A stretch of DNA of 64,000 bases. Source: Cloeon dipterum (Eukaryota > Arthropoda > Insecta > Ephemeroptera > Baetidae). The notes beneath the pieces are model-generated. The model saw only the letters and a program-made list of their open reading frames with translations, did not search any database and was not told where the DNA came from. The translations under genes were made by a program, and so were the position numbers. Shown here piece by piece: positions 35,001 to 48,700 of this stretch. The number at the start of each line of letters is the position of its first letter. The stretch's first letter is position 1. The DNA lies in the NCBI RefSeq assembly GCF_949628265.1, contig NC_088790.1, positions 12,590,545 through 12,654,544 on the forward strand, written 5' to 3'.

Positions 35001-38000
35001 GTGTTCCTCTGCTGCGGTGGCGCGAAATGAGATGCTTAATGAGCGAGAATGTGGAGCGCATTGCTACTTTTACGAGAGCAAACGCGCACCGGCCGGCCGC
35101 GTGTGCGCGCTAATTATGAAAATGATACTGCGCATAATTACACGCGCTCACTCACTCAGCAATGGCACGCGGTTAATTACTATTCTCAAAGCCTCTTCTT
35201 TCTGCTTTGATCGTTTTCATGAGCATTCGCCTATTTCCTAGGCGTGACCGAAGAAATGAGAGTTTTTAACACGCTCCTTGCTGACTGTCTGCGATTTTTA
35301 TGGTTAAGTTTTACTCCAATTATGGCTATTGGATATTGTTCGTCGTCGCAAACCAGAGTTTTCTCAATTTAAAACTGAGCCTTCTTCTGCTAAAATATTT
35401 GTTTTATTACGGCAAACACTACAATTTTAGAGAGCTCATCTGCTAGTGGAAAATTAAAAAAAATCAGAAACTATATATCAATGTGATAAAGGTGTATCAT
35501 TCTAAACAAAAAATTTATTTAATAAAGTTTTTTAAATTCTTACTTTTATAGCCGAAAGAACAGAAAATAATTTTTTCTTTGCCTGCCTTTTTTGGTAAAA
35601 TCTCAAATTTTAGGTAATTGCTCATTATTGAAGAATAAATTTAAGCGTTTCTACTCTTATCTGAAAAAATGGTCAAAATTAAATCATAGCAACCAGGAAA
35701 AGAACATGATAAAGTTACGAAATACAACCTATTTTATAACAGCTTGTTTTTCCTCTTGCTTTTCCTTTACCAGGAGAGGTGAGATTTTGGATTCTGCGTA
35801 AAAAGCAATCATTTATAATAGCGTGTGCGCCAAACTAATATCTTTTCAGGATCATTATGTTAAATACATGCTTAATAGTAATCCACGATTTTTAATTAAC
35901 TCTCTTGCATTCATTTTGTCATTCTGGATGCCTTTCCTCGAATCGACCTGGAAAATGGGGCGCACAGAAAACAAAAGGAATGTGCGAATCACGCAGCGAA
36001 CACACCGCAATTAAATCGTAATCATTTATTATACAGGGAGTGAAGAGACAATGTAAATCAGCGTCTTGCGTTTCTTCTTTCGCACCATACTCACGACATA
36101 GATGGAGGATCCAGATTAGACCGGGTCACATTTTTGCGGTGCTGGCAACAGGTGGGAACACGAGACTAAAAATAGTACCGGTGAAATTTCCGCACGAATC
36201 TGTTTCATTTTGTGATTTCTCTTTGCGAAAATATTTTAGCAATAAGTATAGTTATTGAAGTTCAAACACAAAAAATTTGTTTATGTAATTCAGCACTTTC
36301 AACTAAGTCTTCTTTAAATCGTAATTATTCAAGGTTGAATTTTTGACCGCCCTGTATTATTCGCCACTAGACTTAAATGTGAAATTATTGATGAATGAAA
36401 AACGCATTCAACAAAACTTAAGAAAAAATCAATATGGAGTAAAATATTGGTTAATTTTTAAAATTTGCTTATCGAAAAATTCAGTTCCCACTTTTTTGAT
36501 GACTTCGCGCAATGTTAAAACGTATATTTTCGTCTTCAATTTTATTTTTCGCACTCCTAACCATTCACTAAAAAAATTAATACATTTAACAAAGAAATTG
36601 GTAAAAATTAAAAAAATATCTGCATTAATTAAATTTCAAAACGACCTTCGAATAAAAAATATTGCTTTTTATACATTAATTAGTTGCATTTAGATAATTT
36701 TTGAATCGGCAAAGCAGGCCATTGGTACAACTCTTTGGTTAACGAGGAATGAAACCCAGGAAATCCTTGCTGCCAATGCGTAATTTGATCCCTAAGGATT
36801 CAGTAAAAATTGACCAAGCTTTGTAAATGTTTGAGAAAAGTGGCTGCAAAGTTAGCATGCTTCTCAAACGCATTTTCTCCACTTCAATTTTAACTGTAGA
36901 GAGTTCCTTTTTTATTATTACACCTTGTAGAGTAAATTATTGTTAAAACAATCAATTTGATATCCCCTTATTAAAGCTACAAATTGAAATAGTAGTTTTC
37001 AATTCAACACTTTTGATTGTTTAAAGGATGTAACATTTAACGATGAAATCATAAAATTAATCTGGTGCTGTATTACCACTTAACGTTAGTTTCTTCATCG
37101 CGTGTGCTCATCTCGCACTTAACATTTTTGTATCAAAATCAACAAGTTAAAAAGATAATAAAAGAGTGCGAAGAGTTTTTATATGTTGCACCTCTCATCA
37201 TTCTTCTCTATTCTGATCCCAATCTCTCTCGCGTTTTGTCTGCCTATGTGTGCGCGTGTGCCATTATACACATCCATTTTCTCTCATGCATTATTCAACG
37301 CAAACTCCGCCTTTGTGTTTTGCAGTTGTTGAAACGCAGGCAATTACACAGAGAAGATACATGTCTCTCGCGCGTATTAGAACAGCAATATAGACGCGTC
37401 CGATGAGGAGAAAGAGCAATTAGGAAGGAAAATGCTCAAACAAGCACATGCGAATTAAACCGAATTAAGCAATTGAACCAGTTTGCCGGCGAGAAATTAA
37501 ACATAACGCATCGCGAATATGACGTGCTTGAGAATGAGAGCAATTTTTTTAATCCCATGTTATTAAAACTTAAACGCAGCGGTATGATTTTTAAGTAAAA
37601 TGCATCGATCCGTAATAGTATTTTGTTGGATATATCAATCTTCTCTGCGAGTCTCATCACAAACAGACGGGGAGAAAATCGAGTGAGGCTTCGTATATTA
37701 TGCTTCCTCGTTTAGTGGAACACTTGTGCATTCATCTTGTAAACAAAACATCCGCCGACCGTAAGAAAGATAATTATCCGCGCCGCGCAATTGCATTCTT
37801 GGCGCGATTTGCATTGTGAATAATGGGCAAAGGTAGCTTTGCGGGGTCGGAGTTGAGCCGGGTCGAACGTGACTCAAACGCCTTACTCGCCATCAAAGGA
37901 AACATCAAACGACTCTCTCGCGAAACCGTTTATTCAAATGAGATGGGAATTGTTCAAAATCTCGCCTGCCAGATGTGGAACACAAAGAAAATCACATTTT

Positions 38001-41000
38001 TTTCCTAAAATTACTGTCAAAACACGAGCACTATTTATATTATGTGATATCTCTGTTAAATGCTAATTTTAATTTGAAATTCATGAGCGGCACAAATCTC
38101 ACGGTTTTGCACTGAGTGTCTCTCCCATCATTTGCCTATGCAAATTTTCTCGATAACGTTCCCGCTGAAAACACTTGTGGCGATGTATCATTATAATTTA
38201 AGAATATTTTTCTTGTGGACAACGTTGACACGTACTAATGAGGATAAATTAATTATATTTAAATTGAAAAAAACTAATTTAACCCAAACTAATTTAAACC
38301 AAAATTTTTGATACAGTAAACCGTGTTTTGAACGGGGGTTTTATTCAAAATAGCATAAGGGTCGTCAACTCTTTTCCTGATCTTAAGGAATGGTGCCTTT
38401 TCTCACTATGTGCTTCCTATTTTTAATTTTTGACAAATTGTTTTTTAACATGTATGTACATATCTTTCGGCGAGAATAAACAAGCAATAAATGAATAAAT
38501 GAATATGTTTTAAAAGCATGACTTTGCTTTCTATGTTGCAATTTAAAATCCTTGCAAACCACATTAAACAATATTTAACGGTTAAAGCTGTCTATATTAA
38601 TGGTCATTAAGTGTGTGAGCCGTTTTGAACAGTAAAAAATCAGCCAAATTAAGGTCGATTTTATTTTAATATTTGGTGCTTAAAATTTATCTTTCAAACA
38701 CAAAAATAAACAACTTTTCATATTGTTGGTCAGCAAGTAAAACCTTTTCCACGATTTGCAGTACAGATTGATCATTGATCCATTTCAAAATATATAGCAT
38801 CAAATCCTATTTTTAACAAAAAATTTAAAGCAAGTTTTTTTCCCAAATTTTGTATCAAAAATTGTTTTAAAGCTGATTTTTTAAATTCTAAGTGAAGAAA
38901 CAATATTGACAGTATGGACAAGCAGTATCTGAAGTTAAACAGTCTATTTTACGAACGGAGCGAAGATCGTGGAGAGCTACCGCACATTTCGAAAAATATT
39001 GCCGGTGGAGCGGCCAATTGGAGCGTTTGCCGCCATAAAAGCCAATCATTCAAGACGAAGTACGGGCTTGAATTAAGTGCGCGAGGTGTACGCAACGCAC
39101 ATAACACACGCTACTTATGGCGGACAAAGCGAGTCAGTGAGTCAGTAGGTAGTGAGGAGCGGGTTTACTTCATTTCGGACTTTTCACCACTTCCGCGTTG
39201 CTGCATCTCCGCTGCCGTAGCGGTTTTTCTCACACGCGCGTGCTCCTCTAGAAATATTTCACCAAAAATTTAGTATTATATATGTAAAGACGAGGCGTGA
39301 GCTTTTGCTGCTGGCCAGGTCAATGTGTGCAGACCAAGCCCTCGTTTTCGGACCGTTCGTTTGCTGCTCTTTTCTAGCTTTTCTTGATCGGGTCGGTCGG
39401 TCTGTAGTCTGTGCCCAAGATATTCATCTCTGCCGGCCCTCTCGCATTCCGCGCCTGCCGAAAGCATACTTTTGGCGCGACCATTACGGTTTTAACCGGT
39501 TTGGCGCCGCGTCGCCTAATTCCTCCTTAATGGATCGCTAAAAAAGCACACGTTTTCCCCCAACTGACACGTCCCTATTAAGCGGTGAAATCATTTTGAA
39601 ATAATTGCTTATTTAAACGTCTCGTTAGTCTGATTTTGTAAAATAATACAATTTGGCAGAGTAAGAATCTATTTTTCATTCAGTTTTTGGACTGTTATTT
39701 GGCTCTTTAAATCAATATCTATGGGCGGTCCAAACTGTCAGGCAACAGCTCATATTAATTTTATATATAATGCAATAACCTACTACTTTTAAACAGTTTA
39801 ATGCTTTTTTAAATTGGTATATGATAGGAAGAGGTTAAAAAACTGTTAGAAGTCAAGCTATAGTAGCATTCAATTTAAAATTCACCTCGGTCAGCTCACA
39901 ATCAATTTGATCCCCAACAACAACTAAAGAAGATCGTTGGTGTGCGAAACCCGTCAAAAGGATAAACCTTAGTTGAAAGTAGGAATCGAAATATGCCATA
40001 AAAATTATCAAGCGTTTCAATTTTTTTTTTGGAAAACGAGCAAATTCTGAGTTGTTGTTGAAGCTTCAGTGGTCCACCTTGTATTATTGCGCATTAATTT
40101 TTCACTAAACCATCAAAGGGAAAAAATAATTAATATTAATAAATCCACTTTAAATTTTTTGGCAGAAACCACCAGTTAGGTTGCAATAAGTTTTAATAAC
40201 TTAATCAGGAAAATGAAATAAACAAGCGCTACGTTTTGTTGGACAAATTCGGTTGATTTAGATATTGTCAGATTTTCTATAGATGGATTTAAAATGCTTC
40301 ATAGTTGCTTTCAAAACATTTTGCCTGCAACAGCATTTAACTCAGTTTGAAATACCATAATCTTCTATCCGGCATAATGTGTGTTTTTACAAATTAAAAC
40401 GTTGAAGCCATGGCAGGAATGTCGTGTGAACAAATTTCTCTTAGTTTTAGTGTTAGGATCTATTTGGAACATTTTAAAAAGCTGGTTTTGAATGAAAGAG
40501 AGAGAGAGAGAACATTTAGTATGCGAAGATCATCTACAAAGAAGCTGGAGTCAGCCTAGATTTAAAGAATTTAGACAGAGAGAGTGCCTGCTACGCTATT
40601 CAAGCCATCTGGCCATATTGAATATTAAATATTTGCAAAAAAATTAGATTAAGTTAAAACTAGATTTTTAAGAAATTTAATATTTCAACTCTGATTTATT
40701 TTGATTTCCCTGAATCACTCGTTTTTTCATCAATATCAAGAAAAATTTAGCCCCCTAACAGAATATTAGCTTGTTAAAATCTTTTTCAAATTGATAACAA
40801 ACTCGGCTTTTCTTTAATTATAACTTTTCGTTTCATCTGGAACATATGTAGAATAAAAAATAATGCATTTTTATATGTCAATCAACTTTAATTTACGGGA
40901 AAAATTGCTTATTTGCCATCCGTAGCATCTTCCTTTTAGAGAAGTGAGTACATGGAAAGGTTTTGATACAATATAATCATAGTCGTGATTCGTGAAAGTA

Positions 41001-41390
41001 CACTTCTCGCAGCGACTGGCAGTGCAACTGAGAGGGACAGCACTTTTTTCACGGGATGCTCGCTGTGACCCGCATGTTTTTGACCAAGGAGAGTAAAATT
41101 ATGTTAGCGACCGATGCTGGGTGGGATTCTGTTGCTTGGACCGCACCGTTACGCGCGCATGAGACCCAGATTTTCGGCCGCAACCTGCTGCTAGTGGCCA
41201 TTTACGAACTTTTCTCTGCTTGCGGCCCAAATGAATGAGAAGAAACCGTTGGCGAGCAGGCCGAAAAGAGCAGAAGCGGCCAACAAAAATTAATGGCCGC
41301 GCGATGCGAGTTTCGTAATTACGTCCGAGAGATTATGCATGCCAGTCGAGTCCGGCCGAGGAATTCCTCGCGCCAACCGGAATTGCTTGT

Positions 41391-41426
41391 GTATAAAATC
41401 TGAAAAAGCGGCAGAAGTGTTCAATT
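41391..41426 (+). promoter_or_regulatory. Orphan TATA+Inr promoter in the Osiris desert
   Basis: GTATAAAAT at 41391-41399 has its first T exactly 31 bases before the A of TTCAATT (A at 41423). A GC-richer block with several GGCC motifs precedes it from 41200. Downstream is an AT-rich leader with a 15-codon frame starting at about 41499, which ends in TGA just before a GTGAAT. No gene product can be named. Confidence 0.45.
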
Positions 41427-42370
41427 CGAGATAAAATTTGATTCAGCAGTTGATTGATTTTTTTTAATTTCCTCACGGGATAAACCTAAGTGTCCAGGAT
41501 GAGAATTAATATTTTACCGCCATATATTTTAACGGAAGGCATCTGAGGTGAATTATGTGATGAAAATTGATTTTATTTGCTTCAAGCTTCTACTTTTCAA
41601 TTCGAACCGTAAAAAGGTATTTTTGAATTCAAAATTGCTAAAATAGAGTTTTTTATACTTTGAATGTGAAAGTATCTTCCAATTTTTACCTTCAAATCGG
41701 CTTTGATTGTTGTTTGAGAAGCTGAACCATCCATCTCATATCAATTTGTACGAACAAAATTACGATCAGTTGTGGCTAATTGGATTTTTATACCTCCAAT
41801 TACGGGAGTTAAACCCTACTCAAATTGTAGCGTAAACAATAATAAGTTGAAAAATATTTTTACAGGCAAACCACTGTTTTGTGGCTGAACCTCTAATTAA
41901 CTACACCATAAATCAAATTGATATTAACCGAATGCCCTACGGCCGTGCAGCCGTCAAATTATCTTTTTGATTGTTCAAATCATTTTTCTCTAGGAAAAGA
42001 AATATTAACCTAACTGTGTCTAGCCGTCTTAGAGAGACCGATGCAAAGGAGATAAGAAACCGTGAATCACAAATAGGCATTCCTGCGTAATACAAATTAT
42101 ACGATTTTTTTTATTTATAGCCATAAGCCATAAGGGTTTTAATCTGACAATATTTCATCCAAACAACGTGTTTCAATGAATGAAAGACCTTAATGCTTTG
42201 CAAATTTACCCTTATTAATGAATACACCAATTAAATACAAACAATTCAAATGTTTTAGATTTGATTTACTGCTGGTCAAACAATTAGAATTTTGGTGAAA
42301 CAGGCTGCAAAAGGAGGAAAAATAAAATTCAACATTTTTTTACATCAGATTTTTCTTCCCTTTCCTTTTA

Positions 42371-42373
42371 ATG

Positions 42374-42433
<60 letters not shown>

Positions 42434-42436
42434 CAT
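42371..42436. repeat. TA microsatellite inside a perfect palindrome
   Basis: A run of alternating A and T from 42376 to 42431 (56 bases) is flanked by ATGTAA on the left and TTACAT on the right, so the whole 66-base segment can fold back on itself. Such tracts extrude cruciforms and are prone to length change. Confidence 0.9.
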
Positions 42437-44949
42437 GTTTTTGTATTTTATTCAAAATGCAATACGACTCGGTCCGTTAGCTTTTATTACGCGGGAACTT
42501 GACAATGGAATGGCTTTGTGTGTGCGTTATGTTAAACGCGTTCATTCCACTTACTCACAACAGCTGTGAATGGATTGATTACCTCTCAAGGAAGTGACAC
42601 GGTGCCTTTGATATAGTTCCATTTAACATAATTACGTCAGCAAATCCCGAAATTTATTTGACACTACACCGTCAAGAATTGAGCTGTTGAATTTGAGTGG
42701 CACGCCTATAGCGAGGATAATAAAATTCTATGGGTTCCATTGTTCAGACTGTTGAAAGAGCGATTGCTTGGTAAAATCAAATTTGCTAAGACAGATAGAT
42801 GATATTTTCATCGTGATTCAAAGATTGCAGCCTAGGTAAATTATCATCTTTATAGTAGGCATTAAATAATTTTTTTCTCACATTTCAAATCTGCTGGAAA
42901 TTAAACACTTTTGATTTTTTTTAGTGCTAAAAACTCTCATTGAAATTCCGATTTTAGATTGAAATGCTTGCTAGCAAGTTAATTAATACCGATTGCAGAG
43001 ACAAATTGTGCTCATGAAAGATATCAAGCGATAAAACTCCGTTTTATCCGTTCATCTGCAACGATTAACGCTTGACTTTGATCGATTACTCATGTCAAAG
43101 AACATATTTTTTATTTCTTACAACACCAAAAATTGTTGCAGGGATTTTGTTTTAGTAATTTTAGACGTTCTTTTTAAAAATTTAAGCCTAGAGAAAATAT
43201 TGAAAATTATAACTTAAAATATTATTGGTATGCGAGCCCATGAATTAAATAAAAGTTTTCAGTTAGGATTTAATTAAAAGGTTTTATGTTTGCTGCATTT
43301 TTACTTCTTCTCAATGTAAAAGTTGCAAGATGCTGCTTTGAAATGGTAAAGGAGAAGTTTCTGTGAAACAAGTCGCGCTAAATGAATTGCATATGCAACC
43401 CGGTGAACACGCACACAGCGCTGGTTGCCGACCTCAAAGAACCGACGAAACATTCATCCTACTGACATTGAACTAGACATCCAAGAAGAGAATTGAACCG
43501 CTCATCGCTAGTGTTTGCTGAACGCTTTGCCGTGTTGTTATGAAAACTGATCACTAAAAGACGCTTTTCTTTGTGTGCGAGAAAAAAAGCCGGGTTTGGT
43601 TCTATTGGGAAAACTCGTTTAGCGCGCGTCTTTCTTTTGTGGGCGGTGAAAGTGGACGCGGTGGAAGAAAAAGACGACTGTTTGTTTTTCCGTGAAGTGC
43701 ATCTGGGTCAGCGGGGTGTGCGTTTGAACGAGTCAGACAGGATGCACCGCGCGCATACTCTGGATTTCCTACCTAGAATTGACTTTGATTCACGAGTGAA
43801 AAGCGAAATGCGAGATTCTCAATTATGATATGTGCGGAAAAAGAATGATAAATGCTGCGTGGGCGTGGGTAGAAGGACGGGTCACGACCATCACGAGAGG
43901 TGTGAAAGTAAAATTCTTAAAATGAGAATGTGAATCAAAACTGTGCTGCTTCTAAATTAATTTCAACGGTTACGAAACAGACTTAACGGTAAAAAGACAG
44001 GACAGATCGCATGCTGCCGCGTGTGTTTATAAAATTAGCACGAATTTGAATTGGACCGCTGGCTCAGAATAATTTACTGTTCCAACTTAACGCCTATAGA
44101 AGAGTTATCATGTATCAGCTCGAATCTATTTTAATTGCTTGCAAATTAAAGTGTTACAAAAAAATCTCTTGAAAGAATTTTTCTCTTCCTTGTCACCAGC
44201 CTTGCCCTTTGGCAGGTAGCTTCGGAAGTGGAATTCCAGAGACATCTTCCAGCAGAGCCAGATGGGTGTGCTGGCAGCGAGCGAGATACATTCATTATTT
44301 GATGTGTGTGCGTGCGTGTGCCGAAATCCTGTTATCCAGCTGCAGCATCGGACACCAGCTCACCTACTTTCGGCCACCTGCCGCTCTGTCAGTGGCCCAC
44401 GGCTGGGCGGGCCCTGATCTCATGCATCACGTGACACGAAATACGCGTCTCCTTACAATTAGGAAGAAGCGTCGCGATTGATGGAGAGGAAGGAAATAGA
44501 AGATCAACGGCCTCCACGGGCGGTCTCACTGGGTCAGTGTAACACTCGCCGCTTAATTATTATTTTGCGTACGATTCAGTGAGTTTTATTTCTTTTTCTT
44601 TTCTTTTTTCGTGGGTTTCGATGAAATGAAAATTCACGGTCAGTTTCACAGGCATTCTTCATCTTTTGTCTCTGAGTTTTATTCTGTACAAAAATAATAA
44701 ATTAAGGTTCTTATTGGTTTGTATAAAAAAGGACTATTGCATTTGAGTGGTGTGTGTACGATGTGTGTAGTAGGCGTCGACTTATAAAAATAAATTATTC
44801 AATAAATTAAGTTTGGGGGGAACGAGGGATTGGTCTAGTGTGGGTATAACAAAAGCGTCGGTCGTCTCAACAACGGGGGCTCGGAGGGGTAGTCTTAACG
44901 GCTAGGAATTTTTCTCTCGTGTAAAAAATAAATTAAGCGACGGTACAAT

Positions 44950-45697
44950 TTAGTTGGCGTGCGCACTGTAGGCGAGGTTCTGGGCCTCCTCGGAGCGTCC
45001 CCAGCCGTGGCTGGCGCCGCTGCTGACGTAAGCGGTCTCGACGTGTCCGTGTCCGCTGAACAGCTTCTTCAGGCCGATGATACCAGACAGCAGGAGGGCC
45101 AGCTTGCTGATGATCAGGGCCTTGCCGGCGAGCAGGAAGAGGGCCACCACGGCCAGAGGGATGAGCAGACCAGCCTTCAGCAGGGGCAGAAGGAGCAGGG
45201 GAGCGATCTTCTTGATCTTGCCACGGGCTAAAATTGGAATGTTTTTATTAGAAATCTTTTCTGGTGGTGAAACGGGGCTGGAACTCACCATCTCCGGCGG
45301 AGAGGCTGCGCTCGGCGAACTCGGGCACCTTGACGGAGAGCGAGTGGGTCTGGAAGAACTGGGTGGCGCGCTCGAGGATCAGGGCGCTGAGGGTGTCGTC
45401 GCGGGCGTCAGCGCTGCGGGGCAGGGCGGACTCGACGGCCTCCTCAGAGGGCTCGGGGGTGGCGTCAACGGGGGCGGTGCGGACGAAAGTGACTCCGTCG
45501 AACACGGTGAGGTCGTTCATGCGGGCGGCGCGGCTGACGGCGGTGGCCAGCTTGACCTTGAGGCACGAGGTCAGGTCCAGGTCGGCCTTGTTGTTGCAGT
45601 CGTCCCACACGCGGTACACGAAGCCCAGTGTGTCTTCGGGCAGGCCAGCGGCCATGGTGGCCGCCACCAGGCAGCTGAGAACAACAAACAACCTCAT
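44950..45697 (-). CDS. Osi: Osiris family protein (copy 2, 228 aa)
   Basis: Two exons, 45697-45289 and 45227-44950, join at phase 1 (GAT G/GTGAG...TTAG/CC CGT), the same position as in copies 1 and 3. The signal peptide is residues 1-17 (MRLFVVLSCLVAATMAA). The cysteine region is the most classical of the three, YRVWDDCNNK...LTSCLKVKLATAVSRAARM, followed by DLTVFDGVTFVR and RATQFFQTHSLSVKVPE. GKIKK precedes a hydrophobic run at about 144-190 that ends LLSGIIGLKKLFSG. The C-terminus is SEEAQNLAYSAHAN. The DDC...SCLK arrangement resembles the Osi6/Osi7 type, but I would not fix the number without a tree. The coding sequence is GC-rich, which produces a long spurious plus-strand frame across it. 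The gene is expected to act in cuticle-secreting epithelia. Confidence 0.94.
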
Positions 45698-45751
45698 GTT
45701 TCGGTCTTGAGTGGCTTGAGTGTGCGTTCACTAGGCAAGCAGCGAGCCAGT

Positions 45752-45787
45752 TGTAAGCGATCCTCAGGCCAGCCTGTCTTTTTATCC
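45752..45787 (-). promoter_or_regulatory. Core promoter of Osiris copy 2
   Basis: Minus-strand GGATAAAAAG (45787-45778) is followed about 30 bases later by CTTACA (A at 45754), a weaker initiator. The start codon is 57 bases downstream. The ATG-proximal placement matches copies 1 and 3. Confidence 0.5.
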
Positions 45788-48700
45788 AGCGGCCGCGACA
45801 GGTGGAGGGGCTCCGGATACCTCGCCCGTACCCTCCAGATGAGCAGGCCTCTGCTCGCACACACGAGGTACGCGCGCGCGTACTATGTGAAAACCGACCA
45901 AATTGTACGTATATGCCGGCTGACTGACTGACAAGAGAAGTGGGCCGATAGAGGATGACACTTCTTCTTCTTCGAGGGTCACCGTGCTTGTGCATTTAAT
46001 ATTCCAAGAATCCACTTAATTTTGGTTTCAACGGCACGGAAATTACGATGCAATGATTCCACCGTTTATTTTTATTTTATCAGGTGGTTTTTCATACATT
46101 AATGAGTTACTTTTGAAAGCTGTGGGTTCTATAAAGAGAAATTACCCAAATACTTATTGAGATTTAATAAATTTAGAGTAGTTGGTAATCTCAAAATCGA
46201 TATATTTATGAAAATGAAGCTACAGATTACAATTGCCGCGTCTTTTTAAGTCTTTATTCTTTTTTTTTTGTTTTGAGAAATAGAAAGTTAAAATTCGAGT
46301 TTAGTCTATTTTTTCTAAATGGAATTTTTTAAAACAATTATTTACACTGTTGCGCAATGAAGTTAGATTTTGCTAATTTCTAAAAAAGCCTGGATAACAG
46401 TTATAAACAAAATCCCCCAATTTGTGATGCATTTTGTAGAAAATAATTAAAATTCAACGGCGAAAGAGCATCTGAATTTGACCATGAGACTCTTTAGAGA
46501 ATACAAAACTACGTATTTATAAGAATTGCTGCCCCTGAAACTATGAAATTATGGCCAAAAAACCGTCTAAAATTCACTTATTAAACCGTTCACTTTTTGG
46601 CTGAAAGGAGAGTTGAAAAGGTTCTGCAAGATTTCTTTCCCATGATAAGTCATTCGAATTTTACATCATTTTAAATTTAAAATCAAGTCAATGTGATGCA
46701 AAAAATCATGAGCAATCCAATTCTGTGATCGCCTGACTGTGTGTGTCCCTCGGCGATGTGCATTAATTGAATCCATTTCAGCTCAGGATTTTTCGACGAG
46801 CGCGGGCTACCCCGTTTCGCTTCTTACTTTTATTGTGCGTTCGCAGGTTTCATTGGACGCGGATGGGATGATGAAATCAGCACATCTTGGTCTCAAATGT
46901 GGACCACTCGATCGGTTTGCATGCTCACCGCGGCCCGGCGGCTCAATCAACGAGCGAGCACTTCCTTTAATTCAGCCGCACCGATTGGACCACGTCTCTC
47001 TTTGATACGAACCCAATTTTGCTCGTTTGCTTTCGCTGAAATGGATTCGCGATACCAAAGCCGGGAGAAAACGACGACGCTCGCAATTGAAAACTAGCGA
47101 GGAGAAATTAACTGCGCCGCATTCTGCAGTGACATCACGCCTCTCCTGCATTCCACGTGCAGAAAAAAACAGATTTTTGCACTTGCGGTTTCAAATCATT
47201 TAGTACGTTGACTGGGGGCCAAATTTACTCTTGCTCTCTGCGTCAATTTCACTCTCTTGCTTTGTCGCGTGCTCTTTGGTTCGTTTCGTTCGTTGTTATG
47301 TCACTGAAGGCTCGCCGCCGTCGTCGGCGGTTCGTTTGTTTTGCTGCTTTTTGTGGTGCATCCAGCATCAATCGCGGCGCGCGTGCACTCGCTCTCAGTC
47401 ACAAAAGCTGAATGTAATTGCGTTCGCCACACGTCGCGAGCGACCAGCCGTGTGGAACAATCGCTTTTTTGCATTAAACGCCGCCGAAAGCAGCCGCGTG
47501 CCCCAAAACCTCAAATTGATTGTCGATTGTGCTGCTCTGCGGCTTAGCTTTTTGGCGGTTGCTGCAGATTAAGTATTGCGGTTATTAAACAACCTAAGTT
47601 GCATCCATAATTAAAAAAGCTTGTGTATTATTGCTTGAATTTCGTCGTTACATAATTTGTGATTAAAATATATATTTTGTTTTTTAGCCATAAAGAGGCA
47701 CATTAAGAGATTGATGATTGAAATTCTGCCTTATAAATGATCGTTTTAACAGAGCTAATTAAAGATTGTTCCATTTTTCCTAAGAGAGATTTGGATTTTA
47801 ATGATCTGAACAGAGATTTAGTGATATTTGATTAATTTAAGAACCATTTTTTGTCCCAATTCAAGTATCCTGACTCTATATGAGTTACAAATTTTATCTG
47901 TGTTTCTACGATTTCAAGACTTGTGAATTTCAGTCAATCAACTGTTTATTGGATCTTGTTGACAGAAAGAGTGAATATAACAAATTATTAATTTAAACTC
48001 TATGAATTACTGAAATGTTTTTGCACTACAAATACTTAAGATCCTAGAAATCAAAGTTTTTTTCTCCCCGGTGGCCATATGCGCGTTGAAATTGGTTCCA
48101 AAATGGTGTATAAACTTTGAAATCCTTAAGTCCTTTTTAAATATTCTGTACTAAGTGTTTTTTCCGATCGAATCGGCGTAACGCAATGCAAATTTCATCA
48201 CATTATTGTCGAAATATATCCTCTTTATACCACACTTTCAATTGCATGTTTCAAAGTGCCGTACCCTACCCGACGCCATACCGGCGCGTCACGAAAATCT
48301 GGCTCCAGGTTTTTTACCCTCTATTGTTTATTTATTCTCGAAAGGGAACGAGATATTCGAAAAATCCACAAGGACTGTGGAGCCAAACATGAAAGAATAG
48401 AAGAAAAATGTTGAGAATGATTCATGTGTGAGCTCAATCCCCGGAATTGTGTATATTTGAGACCGGCTGTTTCAGCAGCAAATAAGGCAACTCTGAAAAA
48501 TACCGAAAAAAAATCCAAAAGTCCACAGATTGTCAGTTTCATATTTTGAGAGCTAAGAAATTTTCTAATTTTCACTAATTTCATAAAAATAAGCTACCAC
48601 AGTTTGTACGAGTTGAAACTTTTTAATTGTAAATCACGAGAAATTCCGAGTGTGCCCCGTTTCCGAGCGGTTTTCTGTGGTATGCAAACAACGGCTCTAG

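Larger units (their letters stand above)
31950..44949. other. 13-kb gene-free interval between Osiris copies 1 and 2
   Basis: Apart from the copy 1 promoter I find no supported coding exon here. Recognisable contents: GC-richer islands at about 33360-33860, 34770-35240, 37200-37400, 37680-37940, 38930-39540, 41000-41410, 43560-43880 and 44200-44480; a plus-strand TATA+Inr promoter at 41391-41426; and a TA microsatellite at 42376-42431. Frames of 60-119 codons inside the islands lack known domains. A minus-strand AATAAA at 44678-44683 may end the copy 2 mRNA. The alternation of islands and AT-rich DNA suggests dispersed regulatory modules. Confidence 0.5.

Noticed and set aside
45077..45931. 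284-codon plus-strand frame
   Set aside because: It is antisense to Osiris copy 2, whose GC-rich codons keep other frames open; no start context, splice pattern or domain supports it.
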